Source: an uncultured Acetatifactor sp. | GTDB lineage: Bacteria > Bacillota > Clostridia > Lachnospirales > Lachnospiraceae | Direction: 5' to 3' | Assembly: GCA_910586215.1 (NCBI GenBank) | Contig: CAJUGH010000002.1 | Coordinates: forward strand, 1 to 64,000 | Length of the DNA: 64,000 nt | In this document: positions 41,583 to 49,664 of the stretch, in pieces | How positions within the stretch are numbered: the stretch's first letter is position 1 | Layout: each line of letters starts with the position of its first letter | Made by a program: the position numbers and the translations under genes | The notes under the pieces: generated by a model | Databases searched by the model: none | What the model was told of the DNA's origin: nothing | What the model saw: the letters and a program-made list of their open reading frames with translations, nothing else

Positions 41583-43100
41583 CTAACGGGGCGGGCGGTA
41601 TCTGGGGGAATCTGTCTTGTGGCGTCTGTGGAAGCGGGGCCACTTTGCCTGTCGTTTCTGCCTGCGCCTTTCCTTTTTCCAGGTATGCCGGGTCTTCCTG
41701 GAGGGGAAGGAATAATTCTTTAGGAAAGCTTTTGCCAGCAGGCCCAGTACGAAGAGGGCGCCGGCACCACATGCTATGGTAAGGCACCGCACAATATTGA
41801 TATAGATCACGGCAGACTTTCCTGCCGCCGGGCCATGGGAGGCATCTCCTTCCTGGGAGGGGGAGGAAGCCCCGTTTTCCGTCCGGTCTGCCACAAAATG
41901 AATGCTGGCGGTGCCGATGGGCACTCCCTGGTAGGTGTAGGATATCAGGGCAGCCTGGGAAGGATCCTCCGTCTGGTAGGAGATGGAGGAACTTGTATCC
42001 TGGAAATCGGCTGTCCGGGGCAATACGAGAAAATCATTCCGGTCCAGGGCCAGGAAAGGCCTGGAACTGCCAAAGATATCATTCCCGCTGTAGAACAGCC
42101 CGGTGTTGTCAATATTATATTTTGTCTCCACCTGGGAGACATTTACTTTCTCGAAATTGTTAAATCCGTACTCGAAGAGGGCAATGGTATCCTCATAGTG
42201 GACGGGGGATTCATCCTTTAGTACCACGCAGATGAGCTTCATGCCGTTCTTCTCTGCACAGGATACCAGACAGTTCCTGGCAGAGTCAGTATAGCCTGTC
42301 TTGCAGCCCACCAGGTAGGGATAGGCGTAGGTACCTCCGGGGATAATGGCCATGGCATTGTTCTCCAGCTTGGCATGGGGCAGGGTGTCTGAAGCCGGGA
42401 TCTCTAAGCGCCTGGTAAGGGTGAGCTTGCACAGCAGTTCATTGGCAAAAAATGCCCTTCCGATCATGGCCAGGTCATAGGCGCTGGTGTAATGGTTCTC
42501 ATCAGGCAGGCCATTTGGGTTCACAAAATGGGAATCCTGGCAGCCAAGTTCCTCTGCCCGTTCATTCATGATGTCGGCAAAGGCAGACCAGTGGCTGCCG
42601 GAGATGTGCTCGGCCACGGCAAAGGAGACCTCATTGGCAGAGCGTATCAGGATGGCCGCCAGGCATTGTTCCATGGTAATCGCCTGCCCCACATCCATGG
42701 CAATGTGATTGCTCTCCCTGGGGGTATCGAAGACGGCATCGTGGGAGAAGGTCACCATTTCATCCAGACGGCACCGCTCCGCGGCGATGAGGGTAGTGAG
42801 GATCTTGGTAGTGCTGGCAGGGTACTGTCTTAGGTGGATATTCTTCTCATAGAGGATGGTGCCGGTCTCCATTTCCATAAGGATGGCAGACTCTGCCCCT
42901 ACCACAGGGCCTGTGGGCCAGTTGGGAACCTGGTTGGACTGGATGGTCATGGCCCGCTGCTGCTCTAGGCGCTGGGCAGTATCCTCCGCGGTGGCCTGTA
43001 CGGTCAGGCAGGAGGACAGAAGGGCCAGCAGACAGAACAAATATGTAATTTTTCTAAATCGTTTTATGTTGAATCGACACATAAGCATACCTGTTTTCAT
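41583..43100 (-). CDS. D-alanyl-D-alanine carboxypeptidase (penicillin-binding protein)
   Basis: 505 residues. A signal peptide (FRKITYLFCLLALLSSCLTVQA) precedes the catalytic domain with the three penicillin-binding motifs: PASTTK (SxxK), SAN, and GCKTGYTD (KTG). It trims the terminal D-Ala from peptidoglycan stem peptides outside the cell. A C-terminal membrane span (INIVRCLTIACGAGALFVLGLLA) and a basic tail anchor it, unlike the amphipathic helix of DacA. It is convergent with the exonuclease gene. Starts at 43100 and 43088 are both possible. Confidence 0.87.
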   Translation of the reverse strand: MKTGMLMCRFNIKRFRKITYLFCLLALLSSCLTVQATAEDTAQRLEQQRAMTIQSNQVPNWPTGPVVGAESAILMEMETGTILYEKNIHLRQYPASTTKILTTLIAAERCRLDEMVTFSHDAVFDTPRESNHIAMDVGQAITMEQCLAAILIRSANEVSFAVAEHISGSHWSAFADIMNERAEELGCQDSHFVNPNGLPDENHYTSAYDLAMIGRAFFANELLCKLTLTRRLEIPASDTLPHAKLENNAMAIIPGGTYAYPYLVGCKTGYTDSARNCLVSCAEKNGMKLICVVLKDESPVHYEDTIALFEYGFNNFEKVNVSQVETKYNIDNTGLFYSGNDIFGSSRPFLALDRNDFLVLPRTADFQDTSSSISYQTEDPSQAALISYTYQGVPIGTASIHFVADRTENGASSPSQEGDASHGPAAGKSAVIYINIVRCLTIACGAGALFVLGLLAKAFLKNYSFPSRKTRHTWKKERRRQKRQAKWPRFHRRHKTDSPRYRPPR

Positions 43101-43233
43101 TTTTCTTTTCCATACATTGAAAGGACTGCCCGGAAGCTTTTTTCCCGTATATAGTAGTATACACTATTTTTGGAAAAAACCATAGAAGGAAATCCTTACT
43201 TTTTTGGCGTTGCGGAAATCCTTATTTTTCGGA

Positions 43234-43262
43234 TTGACAAGCAGGAAAAGATAAAGTACAGT
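43234..43262 (+). promoter_or_regulatory. Putative promoter of trmB-trxA
   Basis: TTGACA (43234-43239) and TACAGT (43257-43262) are 17 bases apart. Two copies of ggaaatcctta lie just upstream (about 43189 and 43215). Confidence 0.65.
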
Positions 43263-43315
43263 AATCATAAGGTACATACCCCGCTGGCAACCGGCAGGAG
43301 GAGGGAACCAGGAGC

Positions 43316-43960
43316 ATGAGACTGCGTAATATAACCGGATCCCGGGAGGTGATCGCCGCCTGTCCTTATGTGGTGCAGGAGGTCCTGCAGAGGCAGTGCC
43401 CCGGAACCTGGGGACGGATATTCGGGAATTCCCATCCCATCCACATCGAAATCGGTATGGGAAAGGGCAGATTTATCCATACTATGGCAAGGGAGCATCC
43501 GGACATCAACTATGTGGGGATAGAGAAATATTCCAGTGTGCTGCTTCGGGCCATCCAGAAGATGGAGCAGGAGGAACTTCCCAATTTGAAGTTCCTGCGC
43601 ATGGATGCGGAGGAGATCGGGGAAGTGTTCGGCACCGGGGAGGTGGAGCGGATCTACTTGAATTTCTCAGATCCCTGGCCCAAGGACAGACATGCGAAGC
43701 GGAGGCTTCCTTCCAGGGAGTTCCTGAAAAGGTATGACCGGATCCTAAAGCCGGAAGGCCGCTTGGAGTTCAAGACAGACAACAGGCCTCTTTTTGATTT
43801 TGCGGTGGAGGAACTGGATCCGGCAGGCTGGAAGGCAGAAGTCCTCACCTATGACCTTCATGGGGATCCAGACCTAGTGCAGGGGAATGTGATGACCGAG
43901 TATGAGGAGAAATTCTCCTCCATGGGCAATCCTATCTGCAAGTATGTGATCCGTCGCTGA
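43316..43960 (+). CDS. trmB: tRNA (guanine-N7)-methyltransferase
   Basis: 214 residues. The SAM-binding region is IHIEIGMGKGRFIHTMA, followed by NYVGIEKYSSV, and the catalytic/tRNA-binding part is YLNFSDPWPKDRHAKRRL, a family signature. C-terminal FKTDNRPLFDFA is also typical. It methylates G46 in the variable loop of tRNA. A thioredoxin gene follows by about 155 bases. Confidence 0.93.
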   Translation: MRLRNITGSREVIAACPYVVQEVLQRQCPGTWGRIFGNSHPIHIEIGMGKGRFIHTMAREHPDINYVGIEKYSSVLLRAIQKMEQEELPNLKFLRMDAEEIGEVFGTGEVERIYLNFSDPWPKDRHAKRRLPSREFLKRYDRILKPEGRLEFKTDNRPLFDFAVEELDPAGWKAEVLTYDLHGDPDLVQGNVMTEYEEKFSSMGNPICKYVIRR

Positions 43961-44116
43961 AGATCCTGGATGCTGCGGCAGTGGAAGGAAAAGAGGGTGA
44001 GACCTGGATTCCCGCCAGCAATGAGCCAGGTCAGCGAAGCTGACCGTATGGCGCTGTCTGCAGGGAGGTTGTTGCCCCACCCCAGGCACCATGTAAGGTG
44101 CAGAAAGGAAAAAGAG

Positions 44117-44440
44117 ATGGAATATAAGTTTACTACGGACAATTTTGAGACGGAAGTACTGGGATCGGACATCCCTGTGCTGGTGGATTTCTATGCGGAC
44201 TGGTGCAATCCCTGCAGGATGATGGCCCCGGTGGTGGCCAAGCTGGCCGATGAGATGGACGGCAGGGTCAAGGTAGGGAAATGCAACACCGAGGAAAATA
44301 TGCAGGTGGCCCAGAAATACCGTGTATCCAGCATCCCCTGCTTTATTGTATTCAAGGACGGCAAGCCCGCGGAGACTTTTGTGGGAGCCATGTCCGGGTC
44401 TGAACTGAAGAGGAAGGTGGAACAGGCGGCAGGGCTGTAG
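44117..44440 (+). CDS. trxA: Thioredoxin
   Basis: 107 residues from the ATG at 44117 (AGAAAGGAAAAAGAG upstream); the open frame extends to 43970 without family sequence. The active site is DFYADWCNPCRMMAP: the usual WCGPC has Asn in place of Gly, which may alter redox potential. The cis-proline region VSSIPCFIVFKDG has an extra Cys just after the cis-Pro (normally SIPT). It reduces protein disulfides. Confidence 0.88.
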   Translation: MEYKFTTDNFETEVLGSDIPVLVDFYADWCNPCRMMAPVVAKLADEMDGRVKVGKCNTEENMQVAQKYRVSSIPCFIVFKDGKPAETFVGAMSGSELKRKVEQAAGL

Positions 44441-44539
44441 GGCACATTTCCAGGAACAGGAACTGGATATGGGGCTGGATGCGGACGGCTTGACAGTGTA
44501 GGCCGGCCCCATCCGGCCTGGCTGCCATGTGGGGGATAT

Positions 44540-45418
44540 ATGAACAGGAAACTAGCGGTTTACGAAGGAAAAAGGATGTTCGGGTGTATTGTGGGGGCCT
44601 TGCTGTACGCAGTGGGCGTCAATTTTTTTGTGGTACCGGCGGGCCTGTACACCGGGGGCGTGATGGGACTGTGCCAGGTGATCCGTACCTTGCTGGCACG
44701 GTATCTGGACCTGCATTTCCAGTCCATAGACATTGCAGGCGTGATCTACTATATGATTAACATTCCTATTTTCATCATTGCCTTTGCCAGGATTGGCAGG
44801 AGATTTTTTGCCAAGACCCTGGTGACTGTAACGGCGCTGAGCCTTTCCCTGGCTGTGATCCCCCCGGTTACCATTGTGAAGGACACCATGGCAAGCTGTG
44901 TGGTGGGGGGCATCATCTCAGGGGCGGGCGTGGGAATTGCCCTGCGGATGGGCGCCTCCAGCGGCGGAATGGACGTGGTGGGTGTCCTGCTGACCAAATG
45001 GCGGCAGGACTTCAGCGTGGGCAGGGTGAACCTGCTCATGAACCTGGTGCTCTATGGCATCTGCCTGGCCCTGTTTGATGTGGAGATCGTGGTGTATTCC
45101 GTGATCTATGCGGCAGTGTATTCCGTAGCCATGGACAGGGTACACACCCAGAACATCAATGTGGAGGTGACGGTGATCACCAAGGCGGACACCACGGCCC
45201 TGGAGAAAGAGATCTTCGCAGAGATGGTTCGGGGAATTACCCGGTGGTCCAGCCTGGGGGCTTACACCTATGACAGGTCCCATATCCTGTATATCATTTC
45301 TTCCAAATACGAGGTGGGGAGACTGAAGGCAATTATACATAAACACGACCCCAATGCATTTATTGTGACGAATGAGGGGGTCGGCGTGGACGGGAATTTC
45401 TTGAAGAAGTTGTCGTGA
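44540..45418 (+). CDS. YitT family membrane protein
   Basis: 292 residues with about five N-terminal membrane spans (for example GALLYAVGVNFFVVPAGLYTGGVMG) and a soluble C-terminal DUF2179 domain (VEVTVITKADTTALEKEIF; ITRWSSLGAYTYDRSHILY; NAFIVTNEGVGVDGNFLKK). The family is widespread in Firmicutes; transport of an unknown solute is suspected. It is followed by a strong terminator shared with the convergent gene. Confidence 0.85.
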   Translation: MNRKLAVYEGKRMFGCIVGALLYAVGVNFFVVPAGLYTGGVMGLCQVIRTLLARYLDLHFQSIDIAGVIYYMINIPIFIIAFARIGRRFFAKTLVTVTALSLSLAVIPPVTIVKDTMASCVVGGIISGAGVGIALRMGASSGGMDVVGVLLTKWRQDFSVGRVNLLMNLVLYGICLALFDVEIVVYSVIYAAVYSVAMDRVHTQNINVEVTVITKADTTALEKEIFAEMVRGITRWSSLGAYTYDRSHILYIISSKYEVGRLKAIIHKHDPNAFIVTNEGVGVDGNFLKKLS

Positions 45419-45433
45419 AAAATAATAAAAAGG

Positions 45434-45475
45434 AAGGCTGCCGCACAAAAGTCCTCACAGTGCGGCAGCCTTTTT
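45434..45475. terminator. Bidirectional terminator between YitT and DUF1846 genes
   Basis: aaggctgccgca (45434-45445) pairs with tgcggcagcctt (45461-45472). T runs lie on both strands (TTTTTG on plus, TTCCTTTTTA on minus), so it can end both convergent genes. Confidence 0.85.
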
Positions 45476-45505
45476 GTATCATGGGCAAAGCAGGGATACA
45501 TCCCG

Positions 45506-46981
45506 TCAATAATGCCTCTTGGATGTCATCACCGGCTCGCTGGTCAGGTCCACGCCCAGGCGTTTATACATCTTGATATCCACCTCGGAGAGCATCACAG
45601 AGGTATGTACCTGGCAGCCTTTCAGCCGTGGCAGCATCTCCAGGGAGCGCCTGGCATTCTCATCGGTGCAGGCCGCCAGGCTGAGGGCAATGAGGACTTC
45701 GTCCGTATGCAGGCGGGGATTACGGCCGCCCAGGTAGCGTACCTTCAGGTCCTGGATGGGTTCGATGGCTTCCGGCTTGATCAGCTTGGTGTCATGGTCT
45801 ATGCCGGCCAGGTATTTCAGGGCATTTAGCAGGAGGGCTGCAGATGCACCCAGGAAATCCGAAGTCTTGGAGGTGATGACATGGCCGTCCGCAAGTTCAA
45901 TGGCGGCAGTTGGTACGCCAAGGGCCTCTGCCCGTCTCCTGGCTGCCACGGTGACGGCCCTGTCGTCCGTGGTGATCTTGGCCTGCTTCATCAGCAGCTC
46001 GATCTTGTACACCTCCGTCTCCGGAATGCCGTCCCGCACCACCTTGTTCAAGGCGGCATAATAGCGCCGGATGATCTCCATGCGGGATGCCTGGCAGCAG
46101 GCTTCATCGTCTATGATGCAGTTCCCGGCCATGTTCACCCCCATATCCGTGGGGGACTTGTAAGGATTTTCCCCATAGATCCCTTCGAAGATGGCATTCA
46201 GCACAGGGAAGATTTCAATATCCCGGTTGTAATTCACGGTGGTTACACCATAGGCTTCCAGGTGGAAAGGATCAATCATGTTCACATCGTTCAAGTCTGC
46301 CGTGGCCGCCTCATAGGCCAGGTTGATGGGATGCTTCAAGGGAATATTCCATATGGGAAAGGTCTCGAATTTGGCATATCCGGCCTTGGTACCCCGCAGG
46401 TTATCGTGGTAGAGTTGGGAGAGGCAGGTGGCCATCTTGCCGCTGCCAGGCCCCGGGGCCGTGACCACCACCAGGGGGTGGGTGGTCTCGATATAGTCGT
46501 TTTTCCCGTAACCGTTCTCGCTGACGATCAGCGGCACATTGGCGGGATACCCTTCGATGGTGTAGTGCAGGTATACCTTGATATTCTTCTTCTCCAGCTT
46601 GGCCTTGAACTGGTCTGCACTGTTCTGGCCGGCATAGTGGGTGATGACCACGCTGCCCACATAGAGTCCCTTTTCCTGGAACTCATCCCGCAGACGCAGC
46701 ACGTCCACATCATAGGTGATCCCCAGGTCACCACGGATCTTGTTCTTCTCAATGTCCGCAGCACTGATGACGATGATGATCTCGGCATAGTCCGCAAGCT
46801 GCATCAGCATCTGGAGTTTGGAATCCGGTGCAAATCCGGGAAGTACCCGGGAGGCATGGTAGTCATCGAACAGTTTCCCGCCAAATTCCAGGTAGAGCTT
46901 GTCCCCGAACTGGCCGATCCGCTCCTTGATATGCTCCGATTGCATTTTTAAGTATTTTTCATTGTCAAAACCAATTTTCAT
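45506..46981 (-). CDS. DUF1846 family protein
   Basis: 491 residues, the usual length for this family. The N-terminus MKIGFDNEKYLKMQSEHIKERIGQFGDKLYLEFGGKLFDD and VTAPGPGSGKMATCLSQLYHD are characteristic. The GPGSGK stretch looks like a phosphate-binding loop. The family is common in Clostridia and Streptococci; no reaction is established to my knowledge. Transcribed alone from a promoter that I could not define. Confidence 0.88.
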   Translation of the reverse strand: MKIGFDNEKYLKMQSEHIKERIGQFGDKLYLEFGGKLFDDYHASRVLPGFAPDSKLQMLMQLADYAEIIIVISAADIEKNKIRGDLGITYDVDVLRLRDEFQEKGLYVGSVVITHYAGQNSADQFKAKLEKKNIKVYLHYTIEGYPANVPLIVSENGYGKNDYIETTHPLVVVTAPGPGSGKMATCLSQLYHDNLRGTKAGYAKFETFPIWNIPLKHPINLAYEAATADLNDVNMIDPFHLEAYGVTTVNYNRDIEIFPVLNAIFEGIYGENPYKSPTDMGVNMAGNCIIDDEACCQASRMEIIRRYYAALNKVVRDGIPETEVYKIELLMKQAKITTDDRAVTVAARRRAEALGVPTAAIELADGHVITSKTSDFLGASAALLLNALKYLAGIDHDTKLIKPEAIEPIQDLKVRYLGGRNPRLHTDEVLIALSLAACTDENARRSLEMLPRLKGCQVHTSVMLSEVDIKMYKRLGVDLTSEPVMTSKRHY

Positions 46982-47295
46982 GGGAAACCTCGTTTCTGTT
47001 GTTCTGGGATAGTGATCCGGTGTCCTGCCTGGACAGTCATATTCTGGCAGAATCGTCCGGCCACTGGCCTGGGATGTTCTGTGTCAGGAAGGTTACCCGG
47101 AGGACACGGCGTAGATATACTCTCATGGTACAGTATTTTAGCACAATTTAATTTGGTTTGGAATGTTTTTTTTCATTTTGGTATTGATTTGTGGCTGGGG
47201 TTATAATAAAGTGAAAGATGGTGGGCCAAAAGAAGATTGCACCAAAAGACCAGACTGGATGCCGGAACCCGGTTGGGAGAACGTAAGGCAGAAAG
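46982..47295. other. Intergenic region, no gene
   Basis: Upstream of the DUF1846 gene and of a decayed ORF. An isolated TATAAT at about 47200 with TTGGTA 18 bases upstream could be a promoter reading rightwards. Nothing else was seen. Confidence 0.4.
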
Positions 47296-47752
47296 GTGGT
47301 TTTATTTCTCATGGGGGGTACCTTGCGGGCAGGGAGAATCAGCCTCTTGCGTGGATTTCTGTTTGGTCTGCTTGCTGCGGCAGTTCCCTTGGCCTGTAAT
47401 GGGATGCTGCTTGTGGCAACAAATGCCTGGGTGTGCGGGATACCTGGGAGGAGATTTCCAATATTGTATTTTGGGTTCACCTAATAAAAACCAATTATAT
47501 GAATTTTCCAAAATTATGGAATATTTGAATCAGTATGCGAGGTTTGGGGTTTTTAACGGGGATGCTGTCTGTACAAGGAGATCCTGGCAGGGGGTATTTC
47601 ATTATCTGTGTGGCATTGATCTGGAACTATGTCCACCATCGGAATATGGCGTAGTGATGGAGAACCCAGTGGTTCAGAATATGCCGCTGTTCCCAGATGA
47701 GGGGAGTATTTTGCAGGTGGATGACAAGATTGTCATAAAGATATCAGAATAA
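47296..47752 (+). pseudogene. Probable remnant of a membrane protein gene
   Basis: A short frame from 47296 encodes a membrane-span-like segment (GFLFGLLAAAVPLACNGMLLV). It stops at 47484. Protein-like sequence then continues in another frame (SPNKNQLYEFSKIMEYLNQYARFGV ... MPLFPDEGSILQVDDKIVIKISE), ending at 47752. The tail resembles the soluble C-terminal end of membrane glycosyltransferase-like proteins such as the next gene. A frameshift near 47460 is the simplest reading. Alternatively only one of the two parts is expressed. Confidence 0.45.
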
Positions 47753-47848
47753 TGGAAACGTTAAAAAGATGGATTCAAGGCTAAAGGAACAAAGCGGCCT
47801 GCCAGGCAGTGGCAAGTCATGTGCTGGGTAGAGAAAAGGAGAACTGGA

Positions 47849-49462
47849 ATGAAACAAGTGAAGAAGATAATTCCGCATTTCATACTGGGAAGCTGTATGT
47901 CGCTGCTGGTGATACTGAATGTCCTTTATTTGGAACACTGGCTGGATTCTGATATGGCGGCAGAGATGATCTTCTCCAGGCTGCTGGCAAGGGAAGGACA
48001 TGTGTTTGCCACGCCAAGCTGGTATTATTCTACGGAGTTCCGCTTCCTGTATACCCATCTTGTGATGGGGCCGCTGTTTCATATCCTGGATAACTGGCAT
48101 GCAATTCGGATGATTACAAATATTGTATCCTATTTGCTGCTCTTGATTTCCTATTTCTATTTTATGAAGCCTCTCAGTCTGGACAGGAAGCGGGTGATCC
48201 TGGCGGGAACGGTTCTGCTTCTGCCCTTTTCAGAGACAATGATGCTGCATATGCAGATGGGAAATACGTATATGTCCCATGTAATCATCGTGTTTTTTTG
48301 CTTTGGGATGTTCCTGCGGCTGCAGAAAGGGAGTGGTATAAGGGGGATACGGCGATGGAGTATCCTGCTGCTGTATATGGTGCTGTGTGTAATCTGTGGT
48401 GTCTCAGGTGTGCGTTATCTATTGGCGTTACAGTGTCCCCTGGTTCTGGCAGCGGTCATATATCTGGTACGGGCAGAAGACTTCCAGGATTTTCGCAGGA
48501 AGCCTTCCAGGAATGGATGGAAGGCAGCAGCTACCAGTAAGGCAGCGGGTTATGTATATTACAGTATCCTGGGCCTGGCTTGCAGCGTGGTGGGCTATGG
48601 AATCAATGTATTATGGGTGGGTAACCAGTATGTGTTCCAGAAATACGATAACACGAATTTTATCCCGGTATATGAGGGTGGGGTCATATGGAACCGGCTT
48701 CAGGACTGCATTGGCAGCATCCTGATGCTCTTTGGGTACATTCCTGACAAGAGTGTTATTTCTTTGCGCGGTGTAGTTACCATGGCTGCTTTTGTACTGG
48801 TGGGGCTGCTTGTGTACGTGACTGTGAGAGTATGTAAGAATAGTCGTGGGAACCAGCATTTTGTGGTGGTATTCCTGCTATCGGCATTTGTGTTGAATAC
48901 ATTTGTGTTTCTGTTTACGGCCAGTACGTTGGTGCCCCGCTATTATATCACAGTGTTGATATTCGCCCTTCCTGCATTTGTGATTTATTTTGAGGAGGAA
49001 AAGACTGCATTTCGGTTCGATAAGGCGGTGGTGGGGATGATGCTTGCAGGGTGCCTGTGCCTCAGCACGGCAAAGGTGGTGTTTTCCTTAGTGTCAACGG
49101 ATAAGAATGAGAATAAGAGGCAGGTTACGGCGTTTCTATTGACAGAAGGACTTGATTTTGGGTTTGCAACTTATTGGAATGGAAATATTATTACAGAGCT
49201 TTCCGATGGCATGATTGAGATGGCAAATGTGGGGGATCCTGAATATCTGGACTATTTTACCTGGTCATCCCCCAGATGCTACTATGAGGAAGGCTATCAC
49301 CAGGGTGAGGTGTTCCTGCTGCTGACAAGGGAGGAGGCTGTAGAATTCTCCCAGACAGAGGTCCTTCAGAGAGGGGAACTGATCTATGAAGACAATGCCT
49401 ATATGGTGTATCTCTATGGTTCTGTGGAAGAATTAAAAGGGTATGCGGCCAGAAGGGAATGA
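47849..49462 (+). CDS. Polytopic membrane protein, possible lipid-linked glycosyltransferase
   Basis: 537 residues; ATG at 47849 behind AAAAGGAG. About ten or eleven hydrophobic spans, with an extracellular-type loop after span 1 (LEHWLDSDMAAEMIFSRLL) carrying acidic residues, and a soluble C-terminal 110 residues. This plan recalls GT-C / GT39-like membrane glycosyltransferases, whose catalytic Asp lies in the first loop. No clear signature was found, so the function is tentative. The preceding remnant has a similar type of tail. Confidence 0.6.
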   Translation: MKQVKKIIPHFILGSCMSLLVILNVLYLEHWLDSDMAAEMIFSRLLAREGHVFATPSWYYSTEFRFLYTHLVMGPLFHILDNWHAIRMITNIVSYLLLLISYFYFMKPLSLDRKRVILAGTVLLLPFSETMMLHMQMGNTYMSHVIIVFFCFGMFLRLQKGSGIRGIRRWSILLLYMVLCVICGVSGVRYLLALQCPLVLAAVIYLVRAEDFQDFRRKPSRNGWKAAATSKAAGYVYYSILGLACSVVGYGINVLWVGNQYVFQKYDNTNFIPVYEGGVIWNRLQDCIGSILMLFGYIPDKSVISLRGVVTMAAFVLVGLLVYVTVRVCKNSRGNQHFVVVFLLSAFVLNTFVFLFTASTLVPRYYITVLIFALPAFVIYFEEEKTAFRFDKAVVGMMLAGCLCLSTAKVVFSLVSTDKNENKRQVTAFLLTEGLDFGFATYWNGNIITELSDGMIEMANVGDPEYLDYFTWSSPRCYYEEGYHQGEVFLLLTREEAVEFSQTEVLQRGELIYEDNAYMVYLYGSVEELKGYAARRE

Positions 49463-49584
49463 TAATTTTTATAAGATATATCTTAGGATTCAGAAAGATG
49501 GCCTATAGGCAGGAACCCCGGAATTTCTAGGCAGTAAGTTTAGAAATCTTTAAGAGAAGACACCCTTTTTTCACATTTCTGCTA

Positions 49585-49613
49585 TTGATTTATCAATCTT
49601 TACTACCTATAAT
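49585..49613 (+). promoter_or_regulatory. Putative sigma-A promoter of ftsH
   Basis: TTGATT (49585-49590) and TATAAT (49608-49613) are 17 bases apart, in an AT-rich stretch about 50 bases before the start codon. Confidence 0.75.
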
Positions 49614-49664
49614 AAAATAGATTTGTATGTGATGGTAAAGAGTAAAACAGGAAACGGAGATACT

